Part shown: positions 1 to 12,747 of the stretch, piece by piece
How positions within the stretch are numbered: the stretch's first letter is position 1
How the letters are laid out: every line of letters begins with the position of its first letter
NCBI RefSeq assembly: GCF_949628265.1
Contig: NC_088786.1
Span: 22,403,681 to 22,467,680 of the forward strand
Direction of reading: 5' to 3'
Length of the DNA: 64,000 nt
DNA from: Cloeon dipterum
Lineage: Eukaryota > Arthropoda > Insecta > Ephemeroptera > Baetidae
Made by a program: the position numbers and the translations under genes
The notes under the pieces: model-generated
What the model was told of the DNA's origin: nothing
The model's database searches: none
Seen by the model: only the letters and a program-made list of their open reading frames with translations

Positions 1-2100
1 TTTCAACTAAACTATTCTGGCTGCGCGTATATAGAATCATGAGGAAAGACACTGAGGCGCTAGTTTTAAAGACAGCTCTTTGGAAAACGTGAGCGTGCCT
101 TTTATCGCATCTAATGTCTTCTTTACTTAATAAATTAAGTGAGAACAACACCTCGTATTTGCAATATTAATTCTATAATTTATTTTCCTTGTATTTTTTA
201 AGGAGACGTCACTTCTAACCCATTTTCACCATCTGATACAATGCAGGAAAGTGAATTTATTAAATCAAATGAATTCTTTTCAAACTATGAAGAATGTCAG
301 AGGCCACGTATAGGTTTGAAGAGTTGCATGATATACTTCTCGCAACTTTAATTGGCCTAGCGGATCAGTTAGCGTGTCAACAGTCAGAATTTTTGTTAAG
401 AGTTTAGCTCATGCCCTCCAGAAGTAATCTAGCGGTCAGTATCCTTCGCCTCTGTTTAATGGTCGCGTCACATGTGCTATGCATATTCTTTGCTGGTTGG
501 TCTGAATAATAATTTTACAAACGTCAGTCCTCTGTGGCGTTGAATCCTACACATACTTGTAACAATTTACTGTAAGTTGGAATAACTACGAAGCAAGTAA
601 AGTGATACAATACCGACTTTATTTTTTTTTGTCAACCCTAGAATGTTTATTTTGCGTCAGTAGCAAATGGAATGGATCGAAGAATAAGTTTATCATTAAT
701 AATAAATTACACTTAAGTGGATAATTTATTAATCAAACATATTGTGGCACAAAATTCAAGCACCAATAATTTTCGTAGCATTCCAATACTAAATTGCTTG
801 CAAGAAGCCACACATGTTATACCTGCAGCTTCGGTGTACCCAAAAGCGCAGTCAGCCATAACTCAAATCGGCCTGAATATTAGTATTTAGGAGCGAATAG
901 TCTCCAGCAGCGTAAATGTTAGCACTGACAGCCGCAATGAGCAAGTGTGGTGGCAGTGTATTTTTATCTTGTAATAATTAATGCCGTGCAGCAGCAGCAG
1001 CAAGAGGAAAACCAGGTGCTAAAGAAGCAGGGGGTACTGCATAACAACAGTGGACACAATTAACGAGCCCATCCTTAAAAAAAATGCTCACACCTTGACC
1101 TATGTGAAAAATGATTTATTTCAGGCGTTAATTGCATTCTAAAAGCGTGCGATTGAGTGCGTCGTGAAGTGCGTTTAGTATACCTCTCTTTGAAAACTTA
1201 TTTACTCGCACAAGTTAGATGGCTTTTGTCTGGAAACGCAAAACGGCTTTTCATTTAGTCCACCTTGAAGTGTCATGCCTTTACTGCTTTCAGACAATCT
1301 TTGTTAATTGATGTGTTTGAGAAGCTCACGTGAGCTTGCATTCGAAAGGCACGCTGACCATAATATAGCGTTCAAATGTCAGCGTAGCAATGCGTCATTG
1401 AGGATGAAATCGGACTTTTTGGCAAATTCTGTGCAACAACAATAAAATAGCAGTTCATCAAGGTCAGAATACTATTCTTTCGCGTGTTTCAATAGAATCT
1501 GAAGCGGTCACTTAACGGCACCACTCGTATTTTATTATATTTATTACTATGGTGTTTGGCCTGAAGTTCCTCGCGATTTTAAGGCAAAAATGTAATTTCA
1601 TGCTCTTGTGTGCAGACTGATGAGTTCTAAACTTTTCAAGCTAATAACCAATTGAAAAGTATCGCAAAACGGAGTGTCAAATGAAACCCTAATTCAAATA
1701 CACAAGATGTAAATATTAAAAGTGGAGATTTAAAGAATAATTCTGAAAAATCGTTTTATCTTTACTTAAATAATCCTTCTTTGTGTAATTCCCCAAAACC
1801 ATATTTATCAAAATTTAAAAACACACGACATTTGTATTTTAGCATAGGGGCGAAAGCCTAAAAACTCAACCACGGTTGTATAAAATAACGAATGAAATTT
1901 TGTACAGTGAATAAGTTTTATAGATGCAATTGTCTTTGAAGCCTAATAAAATCCCTAAAGAGTCTCGCGCCTAATTTGCATATTTCAACTATTAACATAG
2001 ATGACTTTAATACTTTCTACGGCAGGAAAAAATTAGCCAACAAAAGATTATGAGCTTAGAAGAGATTTTGCATAACACACCGAGCCAAGATAATAATCAC
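1..2100. other. AT-rich non-coding stretch
   Basis: I see no coding exon, RNA gene or mobile element here. Stops are frequent in all six frames. The only simple repeat is a short CAG/GCA run at about 988-1003. It may be intergenic or part of an intron of a gene outside the window. Confidence 0.6.
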
Positions 2101-2870
2101 TGGTCAGTGGCTCGACTCTCGCAGGATATTAAAAGCGCGTTTCCCAACCGCGAAGATGCGCGATTAATTTTATTGGCCATTTTTTTTTGCAATTAGCCTC
2201 CGAAAAGGAAAAGAAACTCGAATCTCCAGCTCATCAGCGACGACACCACGCACGACAATTATCACTCGCGGCTTTGATATTAATTTGGCTGAGCTTTCAT
2301 CGGACGAGTCTGTGTGTGCTGCTCCAATCGAGCACTTCCAATCGAGCAAAAAGTGCGCATCATGCTTTTAGTGTTCACTTTCGCTGGTGCTGCGACCTGT
2401 GACCTATTGGCCACCAGGGCATATATCACTCGGCAGGCCAGAACCACTACAGGAAACACAGCTGCCGTGTATTGTGCCGGATTATGCATATCAGGCGCGC
2501 ACTCTGCTTCGGATTTTCGGCATAACAAGCTCTCCTCTCTTGCGAGACGACCCGGCCAACCTCCTGCCCACCGAAACAGAAATCTGCTCGACCTGGCACT
2601 CGAGATTTTTGACCTGGGACTGCTCTCCCTACGAATAAATTCACTTTTAGAGTGTATACGTCAGCAACCTAAACTTGTTCTTCTTAATTCAATGTACATA
2701 ATGAATTTGTATTCAAAGCAGATAACCGAGCTGAATTTAACTGTAAATTTCTTTTTCCCTTGTCCGTTTATTATTGCAACAGATTTGACTTACGTATTGG
2801 AGGGCCAAACACCTATCCTTCTAAAGTCCAGCCGTTTTCATTGATTGGAATATAAATAAACTTTGTCTTT
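2101..2870 (+). other. GC-richer patch with an uncertain 160-codon ORF
   Basis: The patch is GC-richer than its surroundings. From an ATG at 2362 a frame stays open to 2844 (160 codons). It starts with a short hydrophobic run, MLLVFTFAGAATC, which resembles a weak secretion signal. An AATAAA hexamer lies at 2855-2860, about 10 nt after the stop. The rest of the protein has no recognisable domain or regular cysteine pattern. Other frames of the same patch are also partly open on both strands, which is what a low-stop GC patch gives by chance. It could be a small gene, a terminal exon or noise; noise is most likely. Confidence 0.15.
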
Positions 2871-4899
2871 TGTTCGTGAATGGAAAATCGTTCATGTTAA
2901 AATAGTCCTAGAGATCGATATTATCAAAACTATTTTACTTTTATCATTTTTATATAATATACTCGTCTCTTATTCAAAGAAAAGCTTTTACCGTTGCTTT
3001 AATTAAGTAAGCAAGGTAAACATTTATTCACATGTTTATGCAGATTCGTTGTTTAGTAAGCTATAAACTTCGCCATGCACTCAAAGGATTAACAACCTAC
3101 AAGATCCTGAAGTGTTTGCATAGTCTCTATGCTGAAATGAAGTACACATATTGCGAGCGCGGTCTCCCATCAAAGACCAATAATTGTGCGTGATGTAATC
3201 AAAGAGAATCGCAGTTTAGATCCATCAAATACATTTTATCTCCTCTTTTCCATCTTCCAAAGCAACGAAATAATGCTGAAGGATTTATAGATTACAACAT
3301 ATGGTTATGCAACCGGCGCCGCACTCACGAATGGCGGAAAGCATAACGTGCTTTTGTTTCAGATTTTTTAATATTATATTTATATGGTTTTTAGCTTCTA
3401 CTTTTTCACTTAGATATAAAAATATTGTACAGTGATTTCTTGATTTAAATGCTAGCCTAAGTACCTTATATTTTTTTAAATCTCCGCACCAAGGATTATT
3501 TGGCTTCCCCTCACCCCACTGTTTATAATTTAATTAATCGATAAATTAGAACAAAAATTATTAACAGTAAATAAAAGACAAAACTTTTTATAAATATTTC
3601 GATGATATCAATAAATATTTTTAATTAACATGCAACACCAACGGCCAGGCAAAAGGATAATTTAACTTTTTAATTTAAATATTACCGCAACCATAACTTT
3701 CAATTTAGTTTATAATATTTGATCCTGCAATTCCTGCAGCAGTGTACAATAATGATGAGGTAAATAAAGATGCTTCAAAATGCTTCATAATATTTATTTT
3801 AACCAACACAACATGACGTTTGTCAAATTACGTATGAGTTTCCTCAAATAAAAATTTTCGCTCCTAAATTGACCGAGCGGAGTAAATTTTTTGCACAGTT
3901 GGAGTGGTCGAAAGAATGCGGAACCCAAGATCGACCAGTCAGAGTGTTTTGTGTACGGCACGTACGCTATAAAGCAGCAGCGGTCGGTGAATTGCGAATT
4001 GCGAGGCTGATTGCGTTCTTCTGACCGTGGTGGCGCTTCGCAGAACCTTCCACGGCACTTGAGCAAAATCGAGTGACTGACCGCGCCATCTGGTACCTTT
4101 TCCTGATGATGACATGTAGTCTTGGACACGAGCTGCCTCTCTAAAAATCAAATTCAACAAAGAACATATATCGTATGTTGTTTGAAAAATGATACATGAT
4201 CAATGGAATAGAAAAAAAATAATTTAACTATCATAATCTGTGGTTTTCTAAAGAATAGGTCTTTTAATATAATTTACAGAGAGTATGGTATTGTATTTCC
4301 AAAATTAAAGTGTAGGGATTTTGAAATTACTGAGGAGAAACTTCACTATAATTTTCTCCAAGATATCGATTATGGAAACGTCTCACAACAAAATCGAGAT
4401 AAATGAAAATAAAACACAGCACGACAAGCTTATCTATCTTGAATCTATAGTTGACAGTGGTATCATCGTGAATTTTGTGTATGGTATATATTTTATTTTA
4501 CCAAATTCATTTGAGAACTCGAGATGGCCATACAAAATTCATAAAATAATCAGCATCGATGCGCGTATGCCGTCAGCTTCGCTGTTTTCCTTGTGTTGGT
4601 TATGGCAACTAAAACTAACCTCTAACAGGCTATGTCTGAATCCTGAAGAAAGACAGACAAAGCCTAGGAGAGGCTATTTCACGTCACCAGAATATTTCAA
4701 TCCTTTTGTGCCAATTTCTTGAAACCTAGAATTTTAAAAAGTTTGAGTTAAAAAATCAGTTCCTAATTTTGTTACGATAAATTCCCGGATTTATGTCTTT
4801 AATTTCCATTACGTCGGGAGAACAAGACGAAAAAGCTTGGGTCTATCTTGTGTAGCGGGTCTCATCTAAAGCTTTACGAGCACCACAAGCTATTAGCCG
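2871..4899. other. AT-rich spacer with a small GC-richer block
   Basis: This is mostly AT-rich and non-coding. A GC-richer block at about 3790-4140 contains a TATA-like CTATAAAG at about 3968-3975, followed by open but unrecognisable frames on the minus strand. A 134-codon frame at 4321-4722 opens with TTG rather than ATG and resembles nothing I know. I support no gene here. Confidence 0.5.
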
Positions 4900-4987
4900 T
4901 GACTGGTTCATCATCATCTTCTTCCACCCTATAGCCACAGAGAGCATCTCGCTGTCAGACCCGGCAGGCGCCTTGAATCTGCATCAG

Positions 4988-4995
4988 TGACGTCA
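4988..4995. promoter_or_regulatory. CRE palindrome TGACGTCA (distal)
   Basis: A perfect 8-bp CREB/ATF consensus palindrome. It sits in a GC-richer block (about 4860-5060) without coding potential. The palindrome itself is plain; its use as a binding site is inference. Two more copies lie at 8228-8235 and 9998-10005. Confidence 0.4.
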
Positions 4996-6420
4996 TGCCA
5001 GGAGGATCATCTTTTCAAGATGTGTGGAATCGAGGCTGCAACGGCTCCAGAGGAGCTCTGTAGACCGCACTAATTGTAAGCAACTGTCAGTGCAAATTGA
5101 ATTGGAAAGTGCAGTAATTGAGATAAAAAACAGTTGAAAATTTTAAACAAGTGAGTAACTATTTGAACGATAAATTAATATTGTGCTCTACTTGATCAAA
5201 ATAAATTTAATTTTTGATAGGAACCATAAATTTTTAAGATAAGCACCTATGCAATAAAATGCTGAACTCTGGGTTGCAATTTAATTATTTTAAGCGAAGT
5301 GAAAACGTGTACTTACAGAAGGTGACAAAACGGTTGCGAGCTGGAAGCGTTGTGAGAAGCCAAAAAGCCGGCCGGCAATTTGACACGGTTTCAGCCGAGC
5401 ACCATGAAACTTTCGCGGGCACTGAGTTTGGCATCGCACACTAAATATTTATGCACCGGCAGCACGAGAAGAGCGCGAGGTAGTGCGTTAAGGTCTCCGC
5501 AGAGAAAAGTGTGGTACATGGATGTGGTGCCTCCCTTCTTAATGGTTGGCCTGCCTTAAGAGCGGGGGCAACCCCTCTCGGTACAAAGAAAAGAGGCGTC
5601 CTTGGTTCGGCCTTGCCTGAGTGACGATAGCGAGGGCTTCCCTCAGTTATGCGAGGAATGTGACTTGCACAAAAAACACGCACGCTATATTTTAATAATT
5701 GATAGATGGTCATTCATGCTCTGCAGCCGCGGAGCGCTAGCAGTTTGGATATCAATTACGGATATGAAAATTCATATTTTATCCAAAAACAACAATGGAT
5801 TTGTACTGTAATTTGAAAATGGACCCTTTGTAATTCTTTTTGGAAGAAAGATGTCCGAGTGAATATTTTTTCAAATTAAAAAAATTGTCTCAATATTGGA
5901 CGGAATTTTAAATTAATTCAAAAGTCCGGCGTGGAACCAAAAAGTTTGCGCCTGCCCAGCAAAATCCAGCTAAAAATGCAAATGAAGTCATAAAAATAAA
6001 AACGATTTCCATCCCGGGCAGACTCGTTTGCAGGGCAAAAAGTAAAAAAGCGCGCCGAAAATTTATTTGTGGCTTGCGATTCGGATACCTGGCGGAGCGG
6101 CACGCAGATTGCCTAAAAAGTCGCCTGCCAATGAACCAGTCGAGGAGGAGAGCCGCCGAGGGTTGTGTGCCTCACTCACTCTCACAGAAATAAAGAAGAA
6201 TCAGCGAGGAACAGTTGTTGTAACTGCTCGAGGGCCTTGAATGGGCGCCATCCAGCCGAGTTATTTAACCACACACAAAAGCAGGAGGGACATCTTTTTC
6301 TGCAGAGGAGGCACCGCAGACGAAATTCGTTACTCCGCGCGCGGCAGACGTGTGGGGGTGAAATGGGCACCGAATAAATAATTTTCTCACACGCCGCGCC
6401 GCTCGCTGAATTGTTTTTTC
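4996..6420. other. non-coding, alternating AT-rich and GC-rich patches
   Basis: Two GC-richer patches (about 5330-5650 and 5920-6420) carry short open frames on both strands, none resembling a protein. Their mix of purine-rich runs and CpGs is like that of the 39-64 kb region, which I read as regulatory. No gene is supported. Confidence 0.4.
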
Positions 6421-7945
6421 TCCGCGCGGTGCCCTGGACTATATTCTCTTAAATTTGATATTTTCTATTCGAGATATAAATCAAACGCGAGGGTTAATAA
6501 ATTCGCTTTTTGCAGCAGCTGGAGCGGCGCAACAGCGTCTAGTTTAACTCGTAATGCATTGTGCTCTGGAGCAAAAAGCGTTCAGATTATCCTTGATGCT
6601 AACAGGATGTGCTCCAACTTTTGGCGAATCATTTTTTACAACACTCTCCTCTGCGATTGTAAGAGCGCATGAGAAAAAACGCGCTCCTTGTCGGCACAAA
6701 CGACCAGTAGGGAACGCGTTTTCAGGCGTTTAATTTTATAAGTTTCCCACTATTCCAGCATTGGTTTGTACTTTTCTTTCTCAACTCTATGCGTTGATAC
6801 AGCTTTTTTAAGTAATATAAGGCGTTGTTTTTTTTATAAAAAAAATATCCACAAGTCCGCATGCGTACTTTGACATTTTTCAAATTTACAAAATTTGTAA
6901 AGTCACTCCTTTGTTTATGATAATTTTTTGTTGTTGAATTTATGTTAAGATTCTAATTTTACCCATTCGCACGTAATTTATTTTATTGCAAATTCGACAG
7001 GAATAATACGTGTTGTAAACAATTAGTAGCAGTAATAACAAATATAAAGAAAAAATTTAATCAAAATTAACAGGTTCTATATCCTAAAAGAACTTCAAAA
7101 TGAAGTAAAATTTTAATTTATTTTTGAGGAAAAAAACCTTCTTTATAAATAGAGAGGAAAGTGATTTACGGTGTCCTGCAGAAGACCTTGAAGGATTGAA
7201 GTATTTTGAATCGTATTTTTTAGTGTTTCTTAAAAGCAGACTAGTAGATTTTTCACATTAGAAGCTGAATTCCATTCTTTGAAATACCTTCAATAAGTGT
7301 AGGGTAGAATATTTGGCTCGTGATTGTTATTATGAAAGGACGGAATAAAGATGTACTTCGCTCTTCTCTGTTGTGCTCTCACAATCAGTTACGAGGACAG
7401 TTGATCGCTTACAACGACCAATGATTGAAAATTTCCTGCAGCTAGCACTTAAGCGTGATTTTCATCCTGACGAGGAGCCGAAAAAGTATGAGAAATAGCG
7501 TAGTTATTTTATTTCTCTTAAAAATTTTACTCTTTAAGCTGTTCTCCATTAGTCAATCTGTGCAGAATAGAGCAATTTATTTGTTATTTCTTTCTTTTTT
7601 AATTTCAAAATTCAAAACCGTTTCTTTTAAATAATTTAATTTATTGTAACATTATACAGAAACATCATTTGAATTAAATCAATCTGAGGCGAAATTAATA
7701 GAATTATTCAATATTGTTCTGCAAGTATTAAAATTTTAATTTGTAAAAAGGAGGAACTAATTGCGTGCAGGAAAATTATCTAATATATTCCATTACTTAT
7801 TTATTAATTCCCTATCTCGGAGACACTCACACAATGATTTAAAAATAAAATAATAATAATTGCAACCCTTGCAAGTGGCTACCCTTTTGTAGCGGCAAGC
7901 GCGGCAGTTCTCGAATTCTCTTAAGCCATCGCAGCGGCGGAAAGG
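6421..7945. other. AT-rich non-coding stretch
   Basis: Long A/T runs and frequent stops in all frames. I see nothing that can be annotated. Confidence 0.6.
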
Positions 7946-8149
7946 TGAATGTTTTTTAAGCTTACGAGCCGTGATCAAGTGCAAGGTTACCGTGAATCAC
8001 TTCTATATACCTGCCGCGCGGCATACACCAAAATAGCACTTGAGGACCACGGGCATTTTCGCTCTCGGCTCCGCACCTTGACAGTGATCTTCTGGTGCTG
8101 GACGAAGGTTCAAACTGCCGACCCCGGTGCTGTCAGGGGCCGCGCAGCA

Positions 8150-8236
8150 ACACGTTTTCGGCATTTTCGGTCGGTCAGTTCAGTGTCCAATTGTTGCGAG
8201 AGGTGCTCGCTGCGAGCGGCAGGTGCGTGACGTCAC
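8150..8236 (+). promoter_or_regulatory. candidate TATA-less promoter and non-coding first exon
   Basis: Two arthropod initiator-like TCAGT pentamers lie at 8175-8179 and 8180-8184. A good splice donor, CAG|GTGCGT, follows with its GT at 8223-8224, and a CRE palindrome TGACGTCA lies at 8228-8235. Together they fit a short 5' UTR exon of about 45 nt on the plus strand, which could splice forward to translin, for example to the acceptor ending at 10222. No TATA box is visible at the right distance. This is a pattern match only; an unrelated enhancer is the main alternative. Confidence 0.25.
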
Positions 8237-9996
8237 TCATCTTCATTACTTTTGTAGCAGTTTCGAATTGAGCGACCAAAGACGGCCTTGGCGTATAGGC
8301 AAAAAAGCGCGCGGGATGAAGAATTTTAGGTATGTGAGAGGTGCGCACGGAATGCAGTCCATCCAGACACACACATAAGGAGCTGGGCCAGCCGACATCC
8401 TATTTGCGACTTTACAGCATACACCCACCCATCTGGAACAAAAGGCTTTGTCGAAGAAATTCGCGTATTCGATTGGGCTGCGTTGCGAGCTCCAATAAAA
8501 TTATCTTTATTCTTTGAGAATAGCAGAGGAGGCATTTTTTCTTTCTATAGGTTTTATTGTAACATCAATTTTGATATTTGATGGATAATAAACAAAATAA
8601 ATATACATAATAGTTGGTTTAGTAATTTATTTACCTTTTGTGTCAATAATTCAATTCACAAACCTACAATGTTTTTTCTGACTATTAATGTTAATTTTAT
8701 GTTTCAATTGACCAACTTAAAATGTTTAACATGTTATGAAATATTTTAAATTAAATCTTTAGAAAGAGAGAAAATAAAAGATAAAAAGATCAAGTTTTCT
8801 TTTTATCTTTTAAAGTGGAGCAGTTCGTGTTAAATGTAAGAAGCAATGTTGTGCGTCACCGGGCGATCAATTACAAAAGTGAACACACACTACATCATGT
8901 TGTACAGGATGAAATGAAATCAGCCCTTTGCGGGAGCGAATTATCCTAGATTGTTGGTAGGATCAGATTAGCGAGGAATGTGACAGTGCCGCCACAACAG
9001 CTAGCAGCTCAATCGACCTCCAGACCCGACGGCGCGAGGTGCTTAGATGGCGCCTGTCTTTGCAAATTTTTTGCCTGTTTCTTTTCGCGAGCAATCTCAC
9101 TATACACTACACACAGGATGATGAGAACTCGGCGTGCTGCTGTGGTGGAGTAGGAGGAGCAGCGAGAAAGGGAGAGAGGAACCTTATTCTCTCTCTCTCT
9201 CTCATCGTCAAGAGTCAGCATCCTCTCTCTCCTGCTCACAGGCATCTGTGGTCTTTTCTATGTCTTGCCCCTTGTCCATTGCTAGTAGCTAGTATGCCAA
9301 TATGCCATTCTGAAAGTGGCAGGAGTGCGTTCTTAAAAGTATAAAAAGAACTCCGAAATTCAAATAATTATTATTCGTACATATTTATTAAATTTATATA
9401 TTCATTTTTTAATTTGAACAAGAATTTTTAACAGATCGCATTATGTATAAATAATTTTTTTCCATTGAATAAAAATTCTTCAGATGCAATCCTTTTCTCT
9501 TGCTTGCAATGAGTTCAATGAGTTCATTCAGCTCTCTCATACAATTTTTAAATATTTATAGTTTATTATTGTAATCATTTTGATTGAGAACTCAATTTAT
9601 CATAAATAACATGACTGTGGTAAATAAAAACAATCTCTTCCATTTCATCTTTATGATGTTTCTTTTCAACAAGACATGCTTGTGGACCCCAAAGAAGCTC
9701 TTCTTATGTCTCATACTGTTAATGAATTTTGAAGCTCGATTTTAACCCTTTAACCCGTTTGGTGGATGCATGCTATCCAATTCAGTGCTACCATTTTATA
9801 CGAAAGTAAATGAAAATAATAAATCTAAGGACATTTAAAATTTTTAACTCCTTAAGCAAATAATATCTTCTATGTAACTATGTAACTACTTCTATAAACA
9901 TAACGCTCTAGTTGGCATTTTAATTCCATTGTAATTTTAGTATTCCATTGATTCCATTACTAATTCGCGGTCATGAAGTACAAAATATTCCGTATA
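8237..9996. other. non-coding spacer upstream of translin
   Basis: AT-rich except for a patch at about 8950-9340 that contains a short CT run (9189-9203). Open frames there occur on both strands and match no family. No gene is supported. Confidence 0.5.
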
Positions 9997-10006
9997 GTGA
10001 CGTCAC
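9997..10006. promoter_or_regulatory. CRE palindrome in the presumed translin promoter
   Basis: GTGACGTCAC is a perfect 10-bp palindrome containing the CREB/ATF consensus. It lies about 350 nt before the translin start codon, in a small GC-richer block. A pyrimidine-rich splice acceptor (TTTTTTCAG) ends at 10222, so an upstream 5' UTR exon near 10.0-10.2 kb spliced to one beginning at 10223 is plausible. Binding is inferred from the consensus only. Confidence 0.4.
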
Positions 10007-10357
10007 AACGTGGCGCAAGAGTCGTTCGGCGCTTGTGTGTTCTGTGTTGCGCTTGGCCAACCCAGCCCCAGCAACTCAAAGGCCCTACACTTCAGCAGGA
10101 TTATCCAATTTTTGAGAGCTGCCGGCATTCGTAATACTAAATCCGATTTTAATTACATCTCTGATAGTTCGTATTATCTTGAAATGTCTGGGCAGTGAAA
10201 TTAATTTAGCGTGTTTTTTCAGACTGTGACACTGGCAGCTACATAAACCTGGTGACTAAATTACGCGGATTGAGGATTGAAACTGCTGGTGTTTATTGTG
10301 CACTTTGTCGGCACTGGCTGAATTGCTTCTTATTCATTTACCACCTACCCTAATATC

Positions 10358-12387
10358 ATGGAAACTGCTGCAGAAATGAACAAACTTTTTTCTGACTTCT
10401 CTGAATACATTCGTCAGGAGCAGGACTTGAAAGAAGTATGTAATATTAATCATAATATATATTTATTTTGTTAATTGATGATTTTGTGGGTTACATTATT
10501 ATCATTCGCCTAGGTTTTACATAATACATACATTATGTGGCTGAAAAATTGCGCAAAGCTCAACAGCCATAATATATGTACGCGAATTGCCTTGTTGAAA
10601 GAAAAGGGCAACAATCAATTCGACAGTGAAAATTTGGATGTTTGTTGACTGATGCGCAATTTCAGCGCTACTACGACGCATTCTTCTGTGTAGATTTTAT
10701 ATTACTAAAAATATGTAGAACATACATATTAATTATTTGTTATTGAGTTTTATAAGAATGCTCTCTATTCATGCGTTTTGCGACACGGAACACTACAGCT
10801 ATGACTGAATTTTTACATTTGACAATCATCGTTTGCATAGAATCTCGTAAAATGTTGTAAACACTTTATTTTTACAATTTTAATTGAAATCCGGAAATAA
10901 ATGAATTGGTGTTGTCATTATCATAATATGTAGATGATAATCGATTAAGGCGCAAATTTAGGGGCTGCTGGATTCTTTTCATGCTTTTAATCCTATTTGC
11001 ACCTAAATAATATTCAATGATATCATATTATGTACTATAAAAGTTGAGGGGTCGAGCAAATGTGGACTCGTCCATAGTCACCGATTCGCATTTATGAGAT
11101 TAGAAAACATGTGCCAAACGTTTGAATTTATTGTGATTTAATGAAAAAATTTAAAAGTATTTTGGAGTAGCTTAGTGTGTTGTGTACTGTGGGAATTACA
11201 ATGTCTGATTGGCTTATGGTGCTATAGGGCACAGTGGGCATCACCCTGTGCGCCCCATTTTAACGTGGGCCTTATGCGGCGCTCCAATGGACCATATTGT
11301 GCCCCTCAAGGCCCCAAAAACTCAAAAAATGTTAGTGACCAGTAGATTTTTTACCCCGGTCCCTGTTTACATAAAAATAATTGACTAAGTCCACCAAAAG
11401 AATCTGATAAAATACACTACAAATATGAACTAGTGTAGTAGTTCATAAATTTAGTTTTTCAAGGTTGAAATACAACTGCTACAATTCTGCATCATGTGAC
11501 ATAGAATTTTTGAATTAAAACATTCTCAGGTGCTGAATTTCACTTACTAGTTAATCATTTGTAATTTTAATTTCAGAAAATCCGTGATGAAGTCAAAAAT
11601 TTGGAACACATTGCAAGGGAAATCACAATGATCATGCAGAATGTTCACCAAAACCCGGCTCAAGATGAAGGTGAGTACTTTTGCAAAGCCAATACTTATA
11701 ATATAATATTATTGTCTTTTCTCATTTGTGTATACATTTCAGTTTTGAAGTGTTGCAATTCATCCAGGGCCAGTTTCGCCACTTGCCAAACTCATTACGC
11801 CCAGTTGGCTGCTCTTGTACCTGTTAACCAGTTCTATCACTTCAATGATATGTGGCGATTTGCCACTCAGAAGCTGGCTTTCCTGGTCTCATTGACTGTT
11901 TTCCTGGAAACGGGGAAACTAGCTAGTTTTGAGGAAGTCGCTGAGAGTTTGGGACGTGAGTCTAGTCATCTACATTACAGGAATTAGTGACAAATCTTGT
12001 CAATGACTTTCAGTGAAGCCTGAAAGAGAAAAAGGGTTCCACTTGGATTTGGAGGATTACCTTACTGGTCTTCTTCAAATGGCCTCGGAATTGGTAATTA
12101 CAACCCTACCATTATTCACGTGTATACAACTCGTACAATTGTTTTCATAGGCCAGATTTGCTACAAACAGTGTCACCAGTGGAAACTATGACAGACCCAT
12201 TGAAATATCAAAGTTTGTCTCTGAGCTCAACGCGGGTTTCAGACTGCTGAACCTGAAAAATGATAGTTTGAGGAAGAAATTTGATGCTCTCAAGTATGAT
12301 GTGAAAAAGATTGAGGAAATTGTTTATGATGTCTCCATTAGAGGCTTGCGCCCAGCAGTGGGCAATGCAGACCAGGCTGGGAACTAG
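10358..12387 (+). CDS. trsn: translin, single-stranded nucleic-acid-binding protein
   Basis: Translin forms octameric rings that bind single-stranded DNA and RNA. With Trax (TRAX/TSNAX) it forms the C3PO ribonuclease, which clears the passenger strand during RISC activation; Trax, not translin, carries the catalytic residues. Five exons join in frame: 10358-10435, 11577-11670, 11743-11955, 12014-12093 and 12151-12387, with GT-AG boundaries. They give 233 residues, close to the 228 of human translin. Diagnostic blocks are REKGFHLDLEDYL (exon 4) and GFRLLNLKNDSLRKK plus DALKYDVKKIEEIVYD (exon 5), all near-identical to the family. The start ATG is the first in frame and gives the usual N-terminus, with the typical EQDLKE at the exon 1 end. 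Intron 1 is 1.1 kb; the others are 57-72 nt. Stop TAG at 12385-12387. I see no truncation or frameshift. Confidence 0.96.
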
Positions 12388-12741
12388 ATAAATTTAGTTG
12401 ACTTTTTGAATTTGAATCAGGACTTCTGTGCTTGACTGGTGCAAACCTATAAATTATCACTTGAGCTTTGTGCTTGTAAGGTGGCACCCATAATATGTGC
12501 ATATTTTACACATATTTTACACTTTTGGTCTCTGGTTAACTATTGAGGTACAAATAATAACTCATTTTGATCGTATGCTCTGTTGCTAATGGAAAACTTT
12601 TAAGTCCTCACTTCAATACTCGTAAACAAAACCTCAATTGAGTCTGAACTTTATTGTTAAATCAACTAAATATTTGTTTTCACTTATTTTCTTTAAGAAT
12701 AATTTTGATAATATGCGCCAACTGTGTATGATGATCACACA

Positions 12742-12747
12742 AATAAA
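12742..12747 (+). promoter_or_regulatory. likely translin polyadenylation signal
   Basis: AATAAA lies 355 nt after the translin stop codon. It is the first canonical hexamer in the downstream AT-rich sequence, so it would give a 3' UTR of roughly 375 nt. Confidence 0.5.

Noticed and set aside
4321-4722. 134-codon plus-strand frame
   Set aside because: Opens with TTG, Ile/Asn/Lys-rich as expected from AT-rich DNA, and no recognisable domain.
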